Assembly: GCA_011374735.1 (NCBI GenBank)
Contig: DRPD01000267.1
Span: 1-9,600, forward strand
DNA: 9,600 nt
Reading direction: 5' to 3'
Source: Thermopetrobacter sp.
GTDB taxonomy: Bacteria; Pseudomonadota; Alphaproteobacteria; Rhizobiales; Aestuariivirgaceae
This document shows positions 7,045 through 9,600 of this stretch, in pieces; the stretch's first letter is position 1; the number at the start of each line of letters is the position of its first letter. The position numbers and the translations under genes are program-made. The notes beneath the pieces are model-generated. The model was not told the origin of the DNA. It did not search any database and saw only the letters and a program-made list of their open reading frames with translations.

Positions 7045-7410
7045 ATGCTGACCAGCCGGCTCGATGGCGTGCCGATCTATGCCCGGCGCGATGACGTGAT
7101 CCCGGCGCCGCTTTACAACCTGTGGCGGCGCGCCCGCATGCGTTTCGGCGCGCCGATCCATATCCGCATGGCCTGCCTGAAGGAGATGGAGCTGTATCTG
7201 GAGCACACGGCGTGGGTGGTGGTGGACCGCAACCGCGCCGAGGTGCCGGTGATCGCCTGGACGGACTTCGCGCCGGCGCCGGAGCGCGGCATTCACGAGC
7301 CGGTGCCGTGCAAGCTCAATTATTACCACTATATGGCCAGCGGCATCCGCGCCCGGGTGCTGGAGTGCATGAAGGACGGCCTTGAGCGCCGCCTGAACCG
7401 AGGCGCCTGA
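7045..7410 (+). CDS. Small protein of unknown function downstream of cbbO
   Basis: This encodes a 121-residue soluble protein that I do not recognise. It has no signal peptide or membrane segment. It is rich in Arg and aromatic residues: an N-terminal part with IYARRDDVIPAPLYNLWRRARMRFG, a helix with MACLKEMELYLEHT, a probable beta strand AWVVVDRN, then VIAWTDF, and a C-terminal CKLNYYHYMASGIRARVLECMKDGLERRL. Three cysteines are spread along the chain in no obvious metal motif. The ATG follows GAAGAGGGGG with short spacing. The ATG at 7011 is in another frame and stops after 27 codons. The gene begins 59 bases after cbbO on the same strand and could be read from the operon or from its own promoter candidate. 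A role in RuBisCO maintenance is only suggested by position. Confidence 0.8.
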   Translation: MLTSRLDGVPIYARRDDVIPAPLYNLWRRARMRFGAPIHIRMACLKEMELYLEHTAWVVVDRNRAEVPVIAWTDFAPAPERGIHEPVPCKLNYYHYMASGIRARVLECMKDGLERRLNRGA

Positions 7411-7487
7411 GGTTCCCTCGGGCATGGGCATCGGAATGGCTGCCGGTGAGCGCACGCACGCGCCATGCGCGGGGCAGAAGAGGCCAC

Positions 7488-8414
7488 TCAGAAGCGGCGG
7501 CTGGCGCGCAGCACCTTGGCGGCGTAGACCCGGGCCATGGCCGAGGGGCGCTTCGCCCAGATGCCCTGATTGTGCTTCCACACGCCGCCCTTTCGGATCG
7601 CCATGGCCAGATGCTTCATCCCCCAGAAGGCGCCGGTGTCGCAGCGCTTCAGGGCGTTGCGCGAGCCGCGATAGCCCAGCAGGCGGGCGGTTTCATACTT
7701 GATCTGCAACAGCCCCAGTTCGCCGACACCGCCGACCGCGTCGCAGCGGAAGCTGCTCTCGATCAGGCACACCGCCAGCGCGGTGCGGATCGGCACGCCC
7801 CAGCGCCGCGCCGCGTTCTTGCACGCGGCGACTCCGGCCGCGCGGCTGGCGTGGATGCGGTAGCTGCCGATGCGCGTGAAGCCGCCCTTGCGCGTCCGCT
7901 CTGTGCGCTGGCGGCCGGGGGTGGCGTTCTTGCCTCGCCACAGGCTGGCCAGGCCGCGCACCAGCCGCGTCGGCAGATTGCCGGTGGCGTTCCCGCGCGC
8001 CGCGATGACCCGCGCCCGCGCGCTCTGGCGCAGGATGATGCGCGGCCGCCGGCGCGGCTTGATGAACACCCGATGCGAGGGCAGGCGGATGCTGGCCGGC
8101 TCGATGGTCAGCGCGGCCAGCCGGGCCGGGCGCGGGCGCGGCAGCACGGCCCGGGCGTGGCGCCGTGACGGGGTGAGCATGCTCTGTTTCAACGAGCGCA
8201 CCGGCCGTTGCGCGGCGGCTCTGCGGGTGGGCGGCCGCAAGGCATCCTGCTTCGGCGCCACGCGCAACAGGGTAGCGGGGAAGGGGCGCAGCATGTCGCC
8301 CTTGGTGGCGCGCACCGGCTGGGCGCTGGCGGAAAGGGTGAAACCGGCGCACATGGCGCAGACGGCCAAGGCGCGTGTCAGGCCGGTGATGGCATGATCC
8401 GGTCTTGACGGCAA
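7488..8414 (-). CDS. Secreted lytic-transglycosylase-like protein (SLT domain)
   Basis: The product is a 308-residue exported protein that probably cleaves peptidoglycan glycan strands without water. From a TTG start at 8414 it has a signal peptide: basic n-region, hydrophobic ALAVCAMCAGFTLSASA, and an A-S-A cleavage site before Q32. Residues 32-180 form an Arg/Pro/Ala-rich, probably disordered spacer. The SLT domain (about 195-300) shows catalytic E219 in CLIESSF, GELGLLQI at 231-238, and KHNQG in place of the usual YN motif, ending YAAKVL. Four mature cysteines (198, 216, 224, 258) could form two disulfides in the periplasm. The TTG is preferred over the far-upstream ATG at 8543 because GGAGGGG lies eight bases before it and it places the signal peptide at the N-terminus. 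No terminator is obvious downstream. Confidence 0.85.
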   Translation of the reverse strand: MPSRPDHAITGLTRALAVCAMCAGFTLSASAQPVRATKGDMLRPFPATLLRVAPKQDALRPPTRRAAAQRPVRSLKQSMLTPSRRHARAVLPRPRPARLAALTIEPASIRLPSHRVFIKPRRRPRIILRQSARARVIAARGNATGNLPTRLVRGLASLWRGKNATPGRQRTERTRKGGFTRIGSYRIHASRAAGVAACKNAARRWGVPIRTALAVCLIESSFRCDAVGGVGELGLLQIKYETARLLGYRGSRNALKRCDTGAFWGMKHLAMAIRKGGVWKHNQGIWAKRPSAMARVYAAKVLRASRRF

Positions 8415-8630
8415 AACCCGAACCCCTCCGCTGGCGAACCAAACCCTTGGCGAACCAAACCCTTGGCGAACCCATTGCGGCCGTGCCTCCGCTTGCCTTC
8501 CCGCAAGCATCGGAACACGGCACGGTGAGCCCCACATGCCCACGAATGGACGCGATCACATCGTTGATGCCGAATGGGGCGAAATTGCGCCGCTGTTTCT
8601 TATCACAATCGGACGCGGCGCGAAAGGGCG
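8415..8630. other. Intergenic region between erpA and the transglycosylase gene
   Basis: No gene is supported in these 216 bases. They hold the 16-bp tandem repeat, a 6-bp hairpin GCTTGC-CTTCCC-GCAAGC (8491-8508), and a stem GACGC (8612-8616) with GCGTC (8628-8632) that overlaps the erpA stop. Neither hairpin is followed by a T-run on the minus strand, so erpA read-through into the transglycosylase gene is possible. I see no convincing promoter. Confidence 0.5.
8431..8474. repeat. 16-bp tandem repeat, about 2.7 copies
   Basis: The unit TTGGCGAACCAAACCC occurs at 8431-8446 (first base C instead of T), at 8447-8462 (exact), and partially at 8463-8474. It lies in the 5' region of the transglycosylase gene, immediately before its ribosome binding site on the minus strand. 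Confidence 0.85.
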
Positions 8631-8960
8631 TCAGATGGAGAAGCTGACGCCGCAGCCGCAGGAGCTGCTGGCATTGGGATTGTCGATCACGAAGCGCCGG
8701 GCCGCCAGCGTGTCCTCGAAGTCGATGGTGCAGCCCAGCAGGAAGGGCAGGGAGGCGGGATCGATCACCACCGTGGCCCCGTCACGGCGGATCACCTCAT
8801 CGTCCTCTGCCGGCCCCGGCACGATCTGGAAGTCGTATTGAAAGCCGGAGCAGCCGCCGCCCTTCACGGCCACCCGCAGCGCCCCCATCTCCGGCTCTTC
8901 GGCCACAATGGCGCGGATGCGCTTCGCCGCCGCTTCGCTGAGGGTTATATTGGCGCTCAT
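8631..8960 (-). CDS. erpA: Iron-sulfur cluster insertion protein ErpA (A-type carrier)
   Basis: This 109-residue protein belongs to the IscA/HesB A-type carrier family, which receives Fe-S clusters from the assembly scaffold and delivers them to apoproteins in the cytoplasm. The three ligand cysteines are present: C37 in KGGGCSGFQYDF, and C101 and C103 in the C-terminal CGCGVSFSI. The tail NPNASSSCGCGVSFSI and the segment GGGCSGFQY match ErpA better than IscA or SufA. The adjacent divergent dGTPase gene is the usual alphaproteobacterial setting for erpA. The ATG at 8960 has an AAAGGGA ribosome binding site about 10 bases upstream. An extra cysteine at position 77 is not a conserved ligand. 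A much longer reading frame extends upstream to 9524, but it is the antisense of the dGTPase gene. Confidence 0.94.
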   Translation of the reverse strand: MSANITLSEAAAKRIRAIVAEEPEMGALRVAVKGGGCSGFQYDFQIVPGPAEDDEVIRRDGATVVIDPASLPFLLGCTIDFEDTLAARRFVIDNPNASSSCGCGVSFSI

Positions 8961-8991
8961 GTTCTGCGATTCCCTTTCCTTGCCTGCCCAT

Positions 8992-9020
8992 GATGTCGTC
9001 GCCGCGCCGCCCGCTGTCAA
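8992..9020 (-). promoter_or_regulatory. Candidate erpA promoter
   Basis: On the minus strand a perfect -35 TTGACA (9020 to 9015) is followed after 17 bases by GACATC (8997 to 8992), a poor -10. Transcription would start near 8985, about 25 bases before the erpA ATG. The exact -35 in such GC-rich DNA makes the call plausible. No Fe-S regulator site is evident. Confidence 0.45.
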
Positions 9021-9059
9021 GCCCCGCGCCGGGCGCTTCCGCGCGGCGGGAGGGCGCGC

Positions 9060-9600
9060 ATGACGGCGCTTGCCGCCATTGCCGTCGCCACCGCCCGCGG
9101 GCGCCAGCACGCGGAGCCGGAAGACGCCCTGCGCACCGCGTTCATGCGCGACCGCGACCGCATCATCCACAGCACCGCCTTTCGCCGCCTGAAGCACAAG
9201 ACGCAGGTGTTCATCGCCCATGAGGGCGATCACTACCGCACCCGCCTGACCCATTCGCTGGAGGTGGCCCAGATCGCCCGCACCCTGGCCCGCGTGCTGG
9301 GGTTGAACGAGGACCTGACGGAAGCCCTGGCGCTGGCCCACGATCTGGGCCACACGCCGTTCGGCCACGCCGGCGAGGCGGCGCTGGCCGCCTGCATGGC
9401 CGAGGCCGGCGGCTTCGAGCACAACGCCCAGGCGCTGCGCATCGTCACCCGGCTGGAGCGCCGCTACGCCGCCTTCGACGGCCTCAACCTGACCTGGGAC
9501 ACGCTGGAGGGGCTCATCAAGCACAACGGCCCGCTGATCGACGCCGCCGGCCGGCCGGCCGGCAAATACGCCACCAGCGGCCTGCCGGTGGAAATCCGCC
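9060..9600 (+). CDS. dgt: Deoxyguanosinetriphosphate triphosphohydrolase-like protein, 5' part
   Basis: The first 180 codons are present and the gene runs off the window. It encodes an HD-domain phosphohydrolase of the dGTPase family, which hydrolyses dNTPs to the deoxynucleoside and triphosphate. The N-terminal signature [20 protein letters not shown] is followed by [20 protein letters not shown]. The metal ligands H65 and H94/D95 (in [16 protein letters not shown]) are intact, and the segment [17 protein letters not shown] agrees with the bacterial dGTPase-like subgroup. The ATG at 9060 is preceded by GGGAGGG (9048-9054) with a five-base spacer. It is divergent from erpA with 99 bases between them. 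Bacterial members of this subgroup are often annotated dGTPase-like because substrate preference varies, so the exact nucleotide substrate is uncertain. Confidence 0.93.
   Translation, partial: MTALAAIAVATARGRQHAEPEDALRTAFMRDRDRIIHSTAFRRLKHKTQVFIAHEGDHYRTRLTHSLEVAQIARTLARVLGLNEDLTEALALAHDLGHTPFGHAGEAALAACMAEAGGFEHNAQALRIVTRLERRYAAFDGLNLTWDTLEGLIKHNGPLIDAAGRPAGKYATSGLPVEIR

Noticed and set aside
7406..7422. Hairpin CCTGAGG-TTC-CCTCGGG at the end of the 121-residue gene as a terminator
   Set aside because: The stem is short with one G-T wobble, overlaps the stop codon and has no T-run after it. It is too weak to call.
8431..8474. Possible CRISPR array
   Set aside because: The 16-bp units are directly contiguous without spacers and there are fewer than three copies, so it is a simple tandem repeat.
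7693..8559. 288-residue alternative minus-strand frame overlapping the transglycosylase
   Set aside because: It is Pro/Ala/Gly/Arg-rich with no domain, while the competing frame has a signal peptide and an SLT domain with its catalytic Glu.
8961..9524. Upstream extension of erpA as a 297-residue fusion
   Set aside because: The extra N-terminal part is antisense to the conserved dGTPase frame. The ATG at 8960 has a ribosome binding site and gives the normal ErpA length.

Overview
The window is GC-rich chromosomal DNA with tightly packed genes. It most likely comes from an alphaproteobacterium able to fix CO2 by the Calvin-Benson-Bassham cycle. Two points support this: a green-like form IA RuBisCO with cbbQ and cbbO but no carboxysome genes, and a divergent erpA/dgt pair, an arrangement common in Alphaproteobacteria. 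Genus and family cannot be fixed from sequence alone.

Layout. 1-635 (+): 3' part of an unrecognised gene. 636-1553 (-): cbbR, the LysR-type regulator, convergent with the first gene with no intervening base. 1554-1798: AT-rich divergent control region with candidate CbbR boxes and a cbbL promoter, then a GC-rich leader able to form hairpins. 1799-6985 (+): cbbL, cbbS, a strong hairpin, cbbQ, cbbO. 7045-7410 (+): a 121-residue protein of unknown function behind its own extended -10 promoter candidate. 7488-8414 (-): secreted lytic-transglycosylase-like protein with a probable TTG start. 8415-8630: spacer with a 16-bp tandem repeat. 8631-8960 (-): erpA. 9060-end (+): 5' part of a dGTPase-like HD phosphohydrolase.

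How the genes work together. CbbL and CbbS form the L8S8 RuBisCO. CbbQ (MoxR-type AAA+ ATPase) and CbbO (VWA-domain adaptor) form the activase that removes inhibitory sugar phosphates from form IA enzyme. CbbR, transcribed divergently, senses metabolites and activates the operon. The hairpin between cbbS and cbbQ probably lets abundant RuBisCO be made with much less activase. The genes from 7.4 kb onward are housekeeping (cell wall, Fe-S cluster delivery, nucleotide metabolism).

Nothing here amounts to a wholly new system. The best leads are unusual substitutions at normally conserved positions in CbbL, a C-terminal tail on CbbS, the structured cbbL leader, and the uncharacterised small gene next to cbbO.
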